Origin: Microbacterium sp. Root53
GTDB lineage: Bacteria; Actinomycetota; Actinomycetes; Actinomycetales; Microbacteriaceae
NCBI RefSeq assembly: GCF_001426925.1
Contig: NZ_LMFR01000005.1
Location: 1 to 64,000 of the forward strand
Length of the DNA stretch: 64,000 nucleotides
Direction of reading: 5' to 3'
Shown here: piece by piece, positions 36,673-46,604 of the stretch
Layout of the letters: each line of letters starts with the position of its first letter
Numbering within the stretch: position 1 is the first letter of the stretch
Notes under the pieces: generated by a model
What the model saw: only the letters and a program-made list of their open reading frames with translations
What the model was told of the DNA's origin: nothing
Databases searched by the model: none
Position numbers and translations under genes: made by a program

Positions 36673-39399
36673 GTGGCTGTTCACGACCAGGATCCGTACT
36701 CGCAGGGACCCCTCGACAGCGATCCCGAAGAGACCAGCGAGTGGCAGCAGTCACTGGATGAGCTCGTCGACGCGAAGGGGCACCAGCGCGGTCGCGAGAT
36801 CATGCTGAGCCTCCTCAAGCGCTCGAAGGACCTGCACCTCGGCGTCCCGATGGTGCCGACCACGGACTACGTCAACACCATCGCCCCCGAGGACGAGCCC
36901 GAGTTCCCGGGTGACGAGGAGCTCGAGCGCCGCTACCGCTCGTGGATCCGCTGGAACGCGGCCCTCACCGTGCACCGCGCGCAGCGCCCCGGCATCGGCG
37001 TCGGCGGCCACATCTCGACCTACGCGTCGTCGGCGTCGCTGTACGAGGTCGGCTTCAACCACTTCTTCCGCGGCCAGGACCACCCCTCCGGCGGCGACCA
37101 GATCTTCATCCAGGGTCACGCGTCCCCCGGCACCTACGCCCGCGCGTTCCTCGAGGGCCGCCTGTCCGAGGGCCAGCTCGACGGCTTCCGCCAGGAGAAG
37201 TCGGCCGGCGCGAACGGCCTGTCGTCGTACCCGCACCCGCGCCTCATGCCGGAGTTCTGGCAGTTCCCGACCGTGTCGATGGGCCTCGGCCCGATCAACG
37301 CGATCTACCAGGCGCTCACCAACAAGTACCTCACCAACCGCGGCATCAAGGACGTCTCCGACAGCCGCGTATGGGCGTTCCTCGGCGACGGCGAGATGGA
37401 TGAGGTCGAGAGCCGCGGCCAGCTGCAGGTCGCCGCGAACGAGGGCCTCGACAACCTGACGTTCGTGGTCAACTGCAACCTGCAGCGCCTCGACGGCCCC
37501 GTGCGCGGCAACGGCAAGATCGTGCAGGAGCTCGAGAGCTTCTTCCGCGGCGCCGGCTGGAACGTCATCAAGGTCATCTGGGGCCGCGAGTGGGACGACC
37601 TGCTCGCCCGCGACACCGAGGGCGCGCTGCTCAACCTGATGAACAGCACGCCGGACGGCGACTTCCAGACCTACAAGGCCGAGTCGGGCGCCTACGTGCG
37701 CGAGAACTTCTTCGGCCGCGACCCGCGCGCGCTCGAGCTCGTCAAGGACTACACGGACGAGCAGATCTGGGGCCTGCGCCGCGGCGGTCACGACTACCGC
37801 AAGGTGTACGCGGCGTTCAAGGCCGCGATGGAGCACAAGGGCCAGCCGACCGTCATCCTCGCCCACACCATCAAGGGCTACGGCCTCGGGCCGCACTTCG
37901 AGGGCCGCAACGCGACCCACCAGATGAAGAAGATGACGCTGGACGACCTCAAGCTGTTCCGCGACACCATGCACATCCCGGTGACCGACAAGCAGCTGGA
38001 GGAGAACCCCTACCAGCCGCCGTACTACCACCCGGGTGAGAACGACGAGACGATCCAGTACATGCTGGAGCGCCGTCGTCAGCTGGGCGGCTTCCTGCCC
38101 GAGCGCCGCAGCAAGTACACGCAGATCCCGCTGCCGCAGGACAAGGACTACGCGCTGCTGAAGAAAGGCTCCGGCACGCAGGAGGTCGCCACCACGATGA
38201 CGTTCGTGCGTCTCGTGAAGGACCTGCTCAAGGTCGACGGCTTCGGCAACCGCATCGTCCCGGTCATCCCGGACGAGGCGCGCACGTTCGGCATGGACTC
38301 GTACTTCCCGACCGCGAAGATCTACAACCCGCACGGCCAGAACTACACGTCGGTCGACCGCGAGCTGCTCCTGGCCTACAAGGAGAGCCCGCAGGGCCAG
38401 ATCATCCACGTCGGCATCAACGAGGCCGGCGCCCTCGCGGCCTTCACGGGCACCGGCACGTCGTACGCGACGCACGGCGAGCCCCTGATCCCGATCTACA
38501 TCTTCTATTCGATGTTCGGCTTCCAGCGCACGGGCGACGCCCAGTGGGCGGCCGGCGACCAGATGGCGCGCGGCTTCATCATCGGCGCGACGGCCGGCCG
38601 CACCACCCTGACGGGCGAGGGCCTGCAGCACGCCGACGGCCACTCGCACCTGCTCGCCGCCACCAACCCCGCGACGGTCTCGTACGACCCCGCCTACGGC
38701 TACGAGATCGCGCACATCGTGCGCTCGGGCATCGAGCGGATGTACGGCGGCCAGCACGAGGACCCGGACGTGATGTACTACATCACCGTCTACAACGAGC
38801 CGATCGTGATGCCGGCCGAGCCGGAGAACGTGGACGTCGACGGCATCGTCCGCGGCATCCACCGCATCTCGGAGGGCCAGGGCGACGGTCCGCGCGTGCA
38901 GCTGCTCGCGTCGGGCGTCGGCGTGCCGTGGGCGCTCGAGGCGCAGGAGCTGCTCAAGAACGACTGGGGCGTGATCGCCGACGTGTGGTCCGTCACCAGC
39001 TGGACCGAGCTGCGCCGCGACGGCCTCGCGGTCGACGAGCACAACTTCCTGCACCCGGAGGCCGAGCCGAAGACCGCGTACATCACGGAGAAGCTGCGCG
39101 GCGCCGAGGGGCCCGTGATCGCGGTCAGCGACTTCATGCACGCCGTGCAGGATCAGATCCGCCCGTGGGTTCCGCAGCGCTACCTGACGCTCGGCGCCGA
39201 CGGCTTCGGCTTCTCGGACACCCGCGCCGCGGCCCGTCGCTTCTTCAAGATCGACGGCCCGTCGATGGCGGTCCGCGCGCTCCAGGGTCTCGCCGACGAG
39301 GGCAAGGTCGACCGCTCGGTCATCGGCCAGGCCATCGAGAAGTACCGCCTCCACGACGTCAACGCCGGCACGTCCGGCAACGCCGGCGGGGAGAGCTGA
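36673..39399 (+). CDS. aceE: Pyruvate dehydrogenase E1 component, homodimeric type
   Basis: 908 residues, the full-length single-chain E1 that decarboxylates pyruvate with thiamine diphosphate and hands the acetyl group to E2, making acetyl-CoA. The TPP site is [21 protein letters not shown], with the Mg2+ ligand region [40 protein letters not shown]-like sequence (38415-38480) and [17 protein letters not shown] belong to the transketolase-like second domain. GTG 36673 ([10 protein letters not shown]) fits the family; a TAGGCT about 90 bases upstream may be its -10. The gene directly precedes the PucR-type regulator and fatty-acid synthase genes. Confidence 0.95.
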   Translation: MAVHDQDPYSQGPLDSDPEETSEWQQSLDELVDAKGHQRGREIMLSLLKRSKDLHLGVPMVPTTDYVNTIAPEDEPEFPGDEELERRYRSWIRWNAALTVHRAQRPGIGVGGHISTYASSASLYEVGFNHFFRGQDHPSGGDQIFIQGHASPGTYARAFLEGRLSEGQLDGFRQEKSAGANGLSSYPHPRLMPEFWQFPTVSMGLGPINAIYQALTNKYLTNRGIKDVSDSRVWAFLGDGEMDEVESRGQLQVAANEGLDNLTFVVNCNLQRLDGPVRGNGKIVQELESFFRGAGWNVIKVIWGREWDDLLARDTEGALLNLMNSTPDGDFQTYKAESGAYVRENFFGRDPRALELVKDYTDEQIWGLRRGGHDYRKVYAAFKAAMEHKGQPTVILAHTIKGYGLGPHFEGRNATHQMKKMTLDDLKLFRDTMHIPVTDKQLEENPYQPPYYHPGENDETIQYMLERRRQLGGFLPERRSKYTQIPLPQDKDYALLKKGSGTQEVATTMTFVRLVKDLLKVDGFGNRIVPVIPDEARTFGMDSYFPTAKIYNPHGQNYTSVDRELLLAYKESPQGQIIHVGINEAGALAAFTGTGTSYATHGEPLIPIYIFYSMFGFQRTGDAQWAAGDQMARGFIIGATAGRTTLTGEGLQHADGHSHLLAATNPATVSYDPAYGYEIAHIVRSGIERMYGGQHEDPDVMYYITVYNEPIVMPAEPENVDVDGIVRGIHRISEGQGDGPRVQLLASGVGVPWALEAQELLKNDWGVIADVWSVTSWTELRRDGLAVDEHNFLHPEAEPKTAYITEKLRGAEGPVIAVSDFMHAVQDQIRPWVPQRYLTLGADGFGFSDTRAAARRFFKIDGPSMAVRALQGLADEGKVDRSVIGQAIEKYRLHDVNAGTSGNAGGES

Positions 39400-39407
39400 G
39401 CGCGGTC

Positions 39408-40631
39408 GTGGCGAACGCTCAGGACGCCACGCCCCCGCTCGACAAGACCGCGACGCTGGCATGGCTGCGCCGGATCTCCGGGGATCTGGCGACGGCCACC
39501 ACGACGCGGCTCGAGCAGTCGCTGTCGTGGTACTCCGACATGCCGCCTGCGCGACGATCGGCCGTCGGCCTCGTCGCGCAGGCGGGCATCACGTCGTTCA
39601 TCCAGTGGTACGACGACCCGACGTCCACCCCGTGGATCGCGGCGGACATCTTCGCGGCCGCGCCGCGTGAGCTGCTGCGCAGCGTCAGCCTCCAGCAGAC
39701 GCTGCAGCTGATCCGGATCACGGTGGAGGTCGTCGAGGAGCGGGTCGCGTCCAAGAGCGATGACCTGCGCGAGGCGATCCTGCTGTACTCGCGCGAGGTC
39801 GCGTTCACCGCGGCGGACGTGTACGCGCGCGCCGCCGAGTCCCGCGGGCTGTGGGACGCGCGCCTCGAGGCTCTGGTCGTCGACTCGATCCTGACCGGCG
39901 AGGCCGATGAGGAGCTGCCGAGCCGCATCGCGGCGCTCGGGTGGCACGGCCACGGCGAGGTCTGCGTGCTCGTGGGCACGGCCCCGCAGCTGTTCGACGT
40001 GGACCAGGTGCGCCGCACGGCGCGCAAGCTCGGCGTGGACGTGCTGGTGGGCGTGCAGGGATCCCGGCTCGTCGTCGTGATCGGCCGGGCGCAGCCCGCC
40101 GGCGAGGAGCCCGACGCGGACTGCATGCCGTTCGGCGAGATCGCCACGCACCTGGAGCCGTCGTTCGGCGAGGGCTACCTCGTGCTGGGTCCGACCGTGC
40201 CCGCGCTGGTCGACGCGAGCCAGAGCGCCCGGGCGGCGCTCGCGGGCTTTGCCGTCGCGCGCGGCTGGCGTCATGCGCCCCGACCCGTCGAGGCGGACGA
40301 CCTGCTGCCCGAGCGCGCCCTCGCGGGCGACCCGGTCGCGAAGCAGACGCTCGTCGACCGGATCTACCGCCCGCTCGCGGCGCACTCCACGGACCTCGTC
40401 ACGACGCTGTGGAGCTACCTCGACAACGGACGGTCGCTCGAGGCAACGGCGCGCGAGCTCTTCGTCCACCCGAACACCGTGCGCTACCGCCTCAAGCGCG
40501 TCAGCGACGTGATCGGATGGGACGCCACGGGTCCGCGTGAGGCGCTCATCCTGCAGACCGCGCTGATCCTCGGGTCGATCGGATCGGCCGACGCCGGCCG
40601 GCGCCGCGCCGCGGTCCGCCGCCCGCGCTGA
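39408..40631 (+). CDS. PucR-type transcriptional regulator of fatty-acid synthesis (FasR-like)
   Basis: 407 residues. The C-terminal PucR helix-turn-helix is LWSYLDNGRSLEATARELFV and HPNTVRYRLKRVSDVIGWDA (about 335-375). The N-terminal and middle parts hold a GGDEF-like/PucR sensing region with ALVVDSILTGEADEELPSRI and LVVVIGR. In Streptomyces a PucR-type protein, FasR, sits directly upstream of fabD-fabH-acpP-fabF and activates it; the same order here makes that role likely. GTG 39408 is 8 bases after the aceE stop, suggesting read-through from aceE. Confidence 0.85.
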   Translation: MANAQDATPPLDKTATLAWLRRISGDLATATTTRLEQSLSWYSDMPPARRSAVGLVAQAGITSFIQWYDDPTSTPWIAADIFAAAPRELLRSVSLQQTLQLIRITVEVVEERVASKSDDLREAILLYSREVAFTAADVYARAAESRGLWDARLEALVVDSILTGEADEELPSRIAALGWHGHGEVCVLVGTAPQLFDVDQVRRTARKLGVDVLVGVQGSRLVVVIGRAQPAGEEPDADCMPFGEIATHLEPSFGEGYLVLGPTVPALVDASQSARAALAGFAVARGWRHAPRPVEADDLLPERALAGDPVAKQTLVDRIYRPLAAHSTDLVTTLWSYLDNGRSLEATARELFVHPNTVRYRLKRVSDVIGWDATGPREALILQTALILGSIGSADAGRRRAAVRRPR

Positions 40632-40704
40632 TCGTTACACGACACATACAACTGTTCGCGGGAATCTTGTGAGGCCCCCGCCAGCGGTCGCCCGTGAAGG
40701 TTGG

Positions 40705-40710
40705 CAGACT
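40705..40710 (+). promoter_or_regulatory. Possible -10 element (CAGACT) before fabD
   Basis: CAGACT lies six bases before GTG 40717, the same spacing as the TANNNT elements elsewhere in the window. It could give fabD a leaderless promoter independent of aceE. Confidence 0.4.
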
Positions 40711-40716
40711 GGTCGG

Positions 40717-41628
40717 GTGATCGTCGTCGTCTGCCCTGGACAGGGCTCGCAGACCCCTGGCTTCCTCTCCCCCTGGCTCGAGCTGGACGGCGCCCGCGAG
40801 CGCCTCGCCGCGTTCTCCGAGGCCGCCGGCGTGGACCTCGTCGCGCACGGCACGGAATCGGACGCGGACACCATCCGCGACACCCGCATCGCGCAGCCGC
40901 TCATCGTCGCGGCCAGCGTGCTGGCGTGGGAGCAGCTGACCGCGAGCGGCGCCCGCCCGGACGGCGTCGCCGGACACTCGGTCGGCGAGGTCGCCGCGCT
41001 CGTAGCCGCCGGCGTGATCGATGCCGAGTCCGGCATGCGACTGGTGGGCGTGCGCGGCCGCGCGATGGCCGACGCCGCGGCGCAGGTCGAGACCGGCATG
41101 AGCGCGGTCGTCGGCGGCGACGAGGCCGAGGTCCTCCAGGCGATCGCAGACAACGGCCTCACCCCCGCGAACTACAACGGCGCCGGCCAGATCGTCGCGG
41201 CGGGCGAGCTGCCCGGCCTCGCGGCGCTCGCGGAGAACGCCCCTCGCGGCAGCCGCGTCATCCCGCTCCAGGTTGCCGGCGCGTTCCACACGCGTTTCAT
41301 GGCGCCGGCCAAGGACGCCCTGCAGGCGGCGGTCGACGCGATCGAGGACATCGCCGACCCCGCCCTGCGCCTGTGGACCAACAGCGACGGCGGCACGGTG
41401 GGCTTCGGCCCGCGCGCGCTCGAGCTGATCGTGCACCAGGTCGCGGCGCCCGTGCGCTGGGACCTCTGCATGGCCTCGTTCGCGGACCGGGGCATCACCG
41501 GCCTGATCGAGCTCGCGCCCGCCGGCGCGCTCACGGGGCTCGCCAAGCGCGGCCTGCGTGGCGTGCCCACGGTGGCCGTGAAGACGCCGGACGACCTCGC
41601 GGCAGCCCTCGAGCTGCTCGCGGCCTGA
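40717..41628 (+). CDS. fabD: Malonyl-CoA:ACP acyltransferase
   Basis: 303 residues; moves malonyl from CoA to acyl carrier protein. VCPGQGSQTPGFLSPWLE is the N-terminal acyltransferase signature, VAGHSVGEVAALV holds the catalytic Ser and VAGAFHTRFMAP the catalytic His. NYNGAGQIVAAG is also conserved. The GTG 40717 (VIVVVCPGQ) start matches the family better than an ATG 48 bases upstream. It is the first gene of the fabD-fabH-acpP-fabF cluster. Confidence 0.93.
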   Translation: MIVVVCPGQGSQTPGFLSPWLELDGARERLAAFSEAAGVDLVAHGTESDADTIRDTRIAQPLIVAASVLAWEQLTASGARPDGVAGHSVGEVAALVAAGVIDAESGMRLVGVRGRAMADAAAQVETGMSAVVGGDEAEVLQAIADNGLTPANYNGAGQIVAAGELPGLAALAENAPRGSRVIPLQVAGAFHTRFMAPAKDALQAAVDAIEDIADPALRLWTNSDGGTVGFGPRALELIVHQVAAPVRWDLCMASFADRGITGLIELAPAGALTGLAKRGLRGVPTVAVKTPDDLAAALELLAA

Positions 41629-41648
41629 AGAAGAACGGATAACGCAGG

Positions 41649-42650
41649 ATGACCGTCACGCTCAAGGAGGCCGTCGGGGCCCCGCACTCCCGCATCTACG
41701 CTCTCGGGGCCGCGCGCGGCGAGAACGCCGTGCCCAACGAGGACCTGATCGGACCGATCGACTCGAGCGACGAGTGGATCCGCCAGCGCACCGGCATCGT
41801 CACGCGCGTCCGCGCCACCGCCGAGACCGACGCGATCGACCTCGCCAGCGCGGCCGCGCAGCAGGCGATCGAGCGCGCGGGCGTCGACCCGGCCGAGGTC
41901 GACCTCGTCATCGTCGCGACCATCAGCAACCCGAAGCAGACGCCCTCGGTGTCGGCGATCGTCGCGGACCGCGTGGGCGCCAACCCCGCCGCGGCATACG
42001 ACGTCAACGCCGCGTGCGCCGGCTACTGCTACAGCATCGCGCAGGCCGACGCGCTCATCCGCGCGGGCGCCGCCCGCTACGCGCTGGTCGTCGGCGCCGA
42101 GAAGCTCAGCGACATCGTCGACCCGGCCGACCGCAGCATCTCGTTCCTGCTGGGCGACGGCGCGGGCGCCGCGCTGCTCGGCCCGAGCGACACCCCCGGC
42201 GTGTCGGCCTCGATCTGGGGCTCGGACGGCTCGAAGGCCGGTGCCGTGGGCATGAACCACACGCTCACGGAGTTCCGCGACGGCGTGTCGGAGTGGCCCA
42301 CGCTCCGACAGGAGGGCCAGACCGTCTTCCGCTGGGCCGTCTGGGAGATGGCCAAGGTCGCCAAGCAGGCGCTCGGGGCCGCTGGCGTGCAGCCGGAGGA
42401 CCTGGCCGCGTTCATCCCCCATCAGGCGAACATGCGCATCATCGACGAGTTCGCGAAGCAGCTCGGGCTGCCGGACACCGTCAAGATCGCGCGCGACATC
42501 GAGACGACGGGCAACACGTCGGCCGCATCGATCCCCCTCGCCACCCACCGGCTGCTCGAGGAGAACCCCGAGCTCAGCGGCGGGCTCGCCCTGCAGATCG
42601 GCTTCGGCGCCGGCCTCGTCTTCGCGGCGCAGGTCGTCGTCCTCCCGTGA
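41649..42650 (+). CDS. fabH: Beta-ketoacyl-ACP synthase III
   Basis: 333 residues; starts fatty-acid synthesis by condensing acyl-CoA with malonyl-ACP. The Cys-His-Asn triad is visible: VNAACAGYCYS, AFIPHQANMRI and TTGNTSAASIPLA. DSSDEWIRQRTGI is the usual N-terminal signature. It lies 20 bases after fabD. In this group the substrate is often a branched-chain acyl-CoA, matching the branched fatty acids of Microbacteriaceae, but specificity is not readable from sequence alone. Confidence 0.95.
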   Translation: MTVTLKEAVGAPHSRIYALGAARGENAVPNEDLIGPIDSSDEWIRQRTGIVTRVRATAETDAIDLASAAAQQAIERAGVDPAEVDLVIVATISNPKQTPSVSAIVADRVGANPAAAYDVNAACAGYCYSIAQADALIRAGAARYALVVGAEKLSDIVDPADRSISFLLGDGAGAALLGPSDTPGVSASIWGSDGSKAGAVGMNHTLTEFRDGVSEWPTLRQEGQTVFRWAVWEMAKVAKQALGAAGVQPEDLAAFIPHQANMRIIDEFAKQLGLPDTVKIARDIETTGNTSAASIPLATHRLLEENPELSGGLALQIGFGAGLVFAAQVVVLP

Positions 42651-42668
42651 CGGCGCGCGCCGCGACCC

Positions 42669-42674
42669 TAGACT
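42669..42674 (+). promoter_or_regulatory. Possible -10 element (TAGACT) upstream of acpP
   Basis: TAGACT lies 50 bases before the acpP ATG in the fabH-acpP gap of 74 bases. It may supply extra acpP transcription, as acyl carrier protein is needed in excess. Confidence 0.4.
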
Positions 42675-42724
42675 GAACCACGGTTCCGTCGTCCGATAAC
42701 CCGAGAAACCCTAGGAGAAACCCC

Positions 42725-42970
42725 ATGGCATACACCAGCGACGAGGTCCTCGCCGGCCTGGCCGAGCTGATCACCGACGAGACGGGCATCGCCGCCGAGG
42801 AGGTCGCGCTCGAGAAGTCGTTCACCGACGACCTCGACATCGACTCCATCTCGATGATGACGATCGTCGTGAACGCCGAGGAGAAGTTCGGCGTCACGAT
42901 CCCCGACGACGAGGTCAAGAACCTCAAGACGGTGAAGGACGCCGTCGACTTCATCACGTCGAACCAGTGA
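42725..42970 (+). CDS. acpP: Acyl carrier protein
   Basis: 81 residues, acidic and helical. The 4'-phosphopantetheine attachment site is Ser in DLDIDSISMMTIVVNAEE, the family DSL/DSI motif. FGVTIPDDEV and LKTVKDAVDFI form helices III and IV. It carries the growing acyl chain for the fatty-acid synthase. TAGGAGAAA precedes the ATG at a good distance. Confidence 0.96.
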   Translation: MAYTSDEVLAGLAELITDETGIAAEEVALEKSFTDDLDIDSISMMTIVVNAEEKFGVTIPDDEVKNLKTVKDAVDFITSNQ

Positions 42971-43046
42971 GTCGTGGGGTGCCGCATCGCCGCTCGGCGG
43001 TGCGGCACCCGCGTCCGCATCACCTAACGGAGTACGAGGAACCAGC

Positions 43047-44288
43047 ATGACCAAGAGCATCGTGGTCACCGGCATCGGAGCGACCTCCGCCCTGGGCGGC
43101 ACCGCCCCCGAGAACTGGCGCAACCTGCTCGACGGCGTCTCGGGCGCGCGCGCCCTCGAGCACGAGTGGGTCAAGACCTACGACCTGCCCGTGACGTTCG
43201 CCGCCGAGGCGTCCGTCCGGCCGGAGGAGGTGCTCGAGCGCCCCGTCGCGAAGCGCCTGGACAAGTCCGCGCAGTTCGCGCTGATCGCGGCCATGGAGGC
43301 GTGGGCCGACGCCGGCTCCCCCGAGGTCGAGCCCGAGCGGCTCGGCGTCGACTTCGCGACCGGCATCGGCGGCGTCTGGACGCTGCTGGACGCGTGGGAC
43401 ACGCTGCGCGAGAAGGGCCCGCGCCGCGTCATGCCGATGACCGTGCCGATGCTCATGCCGAACGCGGCGGCCGGAAACCTCTCCCTTCACTTCAACGCAC
43501 GTGCCTTCGCGCGCACGGTCGCGTCGGCCTGCGCCTCGAGCGTCGAGTCGATCGCGAGCGCGTACGAGCACCTGCAGCTCGGCCTCGCCGACGTGGTGAT
43601 CGCCGGTGGTGCCGAGTCGGCGATCCACCCCATCACGATCGCGTCCTTCGCGTCGATGCAGGCGCTGTCGCGCCGCAACGACTCCCCCGAGACCGCCTCG
43701 CGGCCGTTCTCCGTGGACCGCGACGGCTTCGTCATGGGCGAGGGTGCGGCCGTGCTCATCCTCGAGACGGAGGAGCACGCCGTCGCCCGCGGCGCGGAGA
43801 TCTATGCGCGCCTGGTGGGATCGGCCGTCACAGCCGACGCGCACCACATCACCGCCAACGACCCGAGCGGCGCCGGCGCGGCCCGTGCCGTGCGCCAGGC
43901 GCTCGAGCAGGCGGGACGCTCCGCCGACGATGTCACCCACATCAACGCGCACGCGACGTCGACCCCGGTCGGCGACCCGTCCGAGTACAAGGCCCTGCAG
44001 GCCGTCTTCGGCGACCGCGTGCACGACATCCCCGTGTCTGCCACCAAGGCGTCGACCGGCCACCTGCTCGGCGGCACGGGCGCGATCGAGTCGGTGTTCA
44101 CGATCCTCGCGCTGCGCGATCGCGTCGCTCCCCCGACGATCAACCTCGTCGATCAGGACCCGGAGATCCCGCTCAAGGCGTCGAGCAGCCCGCAGCCGCT
44201 CGGCGACGGCCCGCAGCTGGCGATCTGCAACTCGTTCGGCTTCGGCGGCCACAACGCCGTCGCGGCGTTCGCGTCGTACGACGACTGA
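43047..44288 (+). CDS. fabF: Beta-ketoacyl-ACP synthase II
   Basis: 413 residues; elongates acyl-ACP. The triad is Cys in TVASACASSVESIA, His in INAHATSTPVGDP and His in SVSATKASTGHLLGG-like sequence (TKASTGHLLGGTGAIE). SFGFGGHNAVAAF is the C-terminal signature. ACGGAGTACGAGGA precedes the ATG. It is the last gene of the cluster and is followed by a strong terminator. Confidence 0.95.
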   Translation: MTKSIVVTGIGATSALGGTAPENWRNLLDGVSGARALEHEWVKTYDLPVTFAAEASVRPEEVLERPVAKRLDKSAQFALIAAMEAWADAGSPEVEPERLGVDFATGIGGVWTLLDAWDTLREKGPRRVMPMTVPMLMPNAAAGNLSLHFNARAFARTVASACASSVESIASAYEHLQLGLADVVIAGGAESAIHPITIASFASMQALSRRNDSPETASRPFSVDRDGFVMGEGAAVLILETEEHAVARGAEIYARLVGSAVTADAHHITANDPSGAGAARAVRQALEQAGRSADDVTHINAHATSTPVGDPSEYKALQAVFGDRVHDIPVSATKASTGHLLGGTGAIESVFTILALRDRVAPPTINLVDQDPEIPLKASSSPQPLGDGPQLAICNSFGFGGHNAVAAFASYDD

Positions 44289-44313
44289 GTCGTCGCGCCC
44301 CGGTGGCGCACAC

Positions 44314-44347
44314 GAAAGAGGCCCCTGGTTCTCCAGGGGCCTCTTTC
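44314..44347 (+). terminator. Strong hairpin terminator after fabF
   Basis: A perfect 15-bp stem pairs 44314-44328 with 44333-44347 around the loop TTCT. It closes the aceE-fab cluster and separates it from the convergent DUF3145 gene. Confidence 0.85.
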
Positions 44348-44432
44348 CTGTCTCCGGAGTGACGCCTTCTCACCCGCCGGGAATGCTCACCGACAGCCGG
44401 TACCGACGCCGCTCCGTGGTCTCAGGGGCGGT

Positions 44433-44936
44433 TCATCCCACCTTGTGCAGCCACACGACGGGCGCGTCGTCGCTCGCGTGGCGGAAGGGCTCGAGCTCCT
44501 CGTCCCACGCGGAGCCGAGCGCGATGTCGAGCTCGCGCTGCAGCTCGATCGGGTCGCCCGCGGCGAGCTCCATCGCGTAGCGGATCCGGTCCTCGGGCAC
44601 GACGACATTGCCGGAGGTGTCCATCTGCGCGTAGTGGATGCCGAGGTCGGGAGTGTGCATCCAGCGGCCGCCGTCGCTGCGGGGCGTGGGGTCCTCTGTC
44701 ACCTCGAAGCGCAGGTGCTCCCAGCCGCGGATGCCCGTGGCCAGGGCCGCGCCGGTGCCGGCGGGGCCCTCCCAGTAGAACTCCGCGCGTCGTGATCCGG
44801 ACAGCACAGGCTGATCCGCCCACTCGAAGTTCACGGCCCGGCCGAGCGAACGACCGACCGCCCACTCCAGGTGGGGGCACAACGCACGTGGCGCTGAGTG
44901 GATGTACACCACTCCGCGCGCCATTGGTGTCGCCAT
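44433..44936 (-). CDS. DUF3145 family protein
   Basis: 167 residues. MARGVVYIHSAPRALCPHLE, WAVGRSLGRAVNFEWADQP, RAEFYWEGPAGTGAALA, LRFEVTEDPTP and DLGIHYAQMDTSGNVVVPED are the pattern of DUF3145, a family known only from actinobacteria and of unknown function. It contains one Cys and no membrane segment. GGAGAGATC directly precedes the ATG. It sits next to the fatty-acid cluster, convergent with it, as in many relatives; this context suggests, but does not show, a link to lipid synthesis. It has its own well-defined promoter. Confidence 0.88.
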   Translation of the reverse strand: MATPMARGVVYIHSAPRALCPHLEWAVGRSLGRAVNFEWADQPVLSGSRRAEFYWEGPAGTGAALATGIRGWEHLRFEVTEDPTPRSDGGRWMHTPDLGIHYAQMDTSGNVVVPEDRIRYAMELAAGDPIELQRELDIALGSAWDEELEPFRHASDDAPVVWLHKVG

Positions 44937-45016
44937 GATCTCTCCGTTTCGTCAGGTGCGTCTTCCCCTACGACCTGACCGGCGGATCCGGCTGACATCT
45001 CTTCAGTTCTCCCAGC

Positions 45017-45045
45017 ATTATGACCGGCGCGCCCTCGAATCACAA
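45017..45045 (-). promoter_or_regulatory. Sigma-70-type promoter of the DUF3145 gene
   Basis: On the minus strand TTGTGA (45045-45040), a 17-base spacer and CATAAT (45022-45017) form the best -35/-10 pair I see in the window. It gives a leader of roughly 75 bases before ATG 44936. Confidence 0.7.
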
Positions 45046-45076
45046 GCGTGTCATTCGCTCCTCTTCTCCGGCGGTG

Positions 45077-46573
45077 TCATCCGCCCGGGGTGTAGATCCA
45101 CACGGCGTCGCTGCGCGTGCCGTCCATGCCGTGCTCGCCGCCCCAGTCCGTGCCGCCGAGCAGCACAAGCCGGTCGCCCGCCCACACTGCGTCGCCGGGC
45201 GTGGTCGGGAGGCCGTCGGGCTGCGGCAGCGCCGTCCACGTGCCCTGGCGGTCGTCGAACACGTATCCGTCGGCGACCGAGTACCGTCCGCCCTCGACTC
45301 GGTGCAGCCATCCCGAGAACGCCTCGGCGTCGGGCGGGTCCGGAAGGAGGGACCAGACGCCTCCGGGGAGGTCGACGACGCCGCCGTACGGCAGCACCTC
45401 GCCGAAGCCGTCCACCTCTCCCCCGTCGGAGCCGCCGAGCGCGGGATCCACCAGCCGCTCGCCGGTCCAGACCCAGCCCTCGGGATGGATGGACCCGGTC
45501 GTCGGCAGCTCGCGCCAGGCCTCGGCACCGGGCTCGAGGAGCGCGAGACGCTCGAAGCCTGGCGCGCTCTCGGCGACGTCCGAGATCGGGACGCCCGAGA
45601 GCACGACGCCGAAGGGCGTGGAGACCGCGTGCCGCGAGAACGACGACGGGAACGGGTCGTCCGCCAGGGCCGACCAGCTTCGGGCATCGAGGTCGTACGC
45701 CTGGTCAGGGCGCTCACCGTGCTCATCGTCGGGCGAGACGAACAGCACCCGTTCGCCGTCGGCGACCGGCATCATGCCGCGCAGGTCGGGAACGTCGCGC
45801 AGCTCGGTCCAAGCGTCCTCGGCGAGGTCGTAGACCAGCACGGCGGAGCCCTCGGATGTGCCGACGTTGACGAAGACCTGCCCCGCCGCGAAGGCCGCGT
45901 CGGGCACGCGGAGCTCCATCGGTGCCGGCGCGAGCGTTCGCCACGTCCCGCTGTCGGGGTTCAGCGCGGTCCCGTCGGCCGCCCAGCCCTCCATCACGCA
46001 GTCCGCGGTCGGCGGGCACGGCGGGCCGACGTAGCCGCCGAGCACGAGCAGCTCCTCCCCCGTCCAGGCTGTGACCGCGTGCTCGCGCGGTTCCAGCGGG
46101 AAGTCGTCGGCCTGCGTCCATCCGGCGGCGACGGCCGGGACCTGGAAGATCGCCTCGCGTTCCAGAGCGGACAGCACGGACTGCCACATCGCGCCCTCGG
46201 CTCCCACGCCGCACTCCTCCGGGGCATCGGGGATCGGCACCCAACCCCCGCCGCCGAGGATCAGATCGCCGATGCGCACGGTGCCGTGCCCCGGCACGTC
46301 CACGCTCTCGCCATCGTCGGCGAGGATCGAGCCGAACGGGAACTGCAGCGGCGTCTCGCGCCCGCCGACTGTCAGGCCCAGGCACCCCCCGTCAAGACGG
46401 GTCAGGGTGCCGGTGATGATCGCATCCATCCCCATCGCCGGCTTCGACGGAGCCGCCATCATGATCGACGCGCCCGCGCGCTGGACACCGGATCCGGGGC
46501 CGCTCGCGCATCCGGAGACGAGCGCGACGGCCAGCACGCAGGCGGCGGCCGCCAGGAACCGCGATGTCCTCAT
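45077..46573 (-). CDS. Lipoprotein with kelch/galactose-oxidase-like beta-propeller
   Basis: 498 residues. A signal peptide with lipobox VSGC makes Cys22 the lipidated residue, so it is outside the membrane. The rest has recurring beta-propeller-like blades: AVTAWTGEELLVLGGYVG, DSGTWRTLAPAPMELRVPDA, AWTELRDVPDLRGMM, GWVWTGERLVDPALGG and DAVWAGDRLVLLGG. Each contains the W-T/G-x-x-L-L-V-L-G-G pattern of kelch repeats. No catalytic residues are identifiable, and a binding role is likely. It follows the YbdK-type gene by 31 bases on the same strand. Confidence 0.75.
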   Translation of the reverse strand: MRTSRFLAAAACVLAVALVSGCASGPGSGVQRAGASIMMAAPSKPAMGMDAIITGTLTRLDGGCLGLTVGGRETPLQFPFGSILADDGESVDVPGHGTVRIGDLILGGGGWVPIPDAPEECGVGAEGAMWQSVLSALEREAIFQVPAVAAGWTQADDFPLEPREHAVTAWTGEELLVLGGYVGPPCPPTADCVMEGWAADGTALNPDSGTWRTLAPAPMELRVPDAAFAAGQVFVNVGTSEGSAVLVYDLAEDAWTELRDVPDLRGMMPVADGERVLFVSPDDEHGERPDQAYDLDARSWSALADDPFPSSFSRHAVSTPFGVVLSGVPISDVAESAPGFERLALLEPGAEAWRELPTTGSIHPEGWVWTGERLVDPALGGSDGGEVDGFGEVLPYGGVVDLPGGVWSLLPDPPDAEAFSGWLHRVEGGRYSVADGYVFDDRQGTWTALPQPDGLPTTPGDAVWAGDRLVLLGGTDWGGEHGMDGTRSDAVWIYTPGG

Positions 46574-46604
46574 GACCGAGAGTGTCGCGCGCGGCGCGAT
46601 CGTC

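Noticed and set aside
44831-45043. A small upstream open frame in the DUF3145 leader
   Set aside because: No ribosome-binding site, no coding signal and it lies mostly within the promoter-leader; not supported as a gene.
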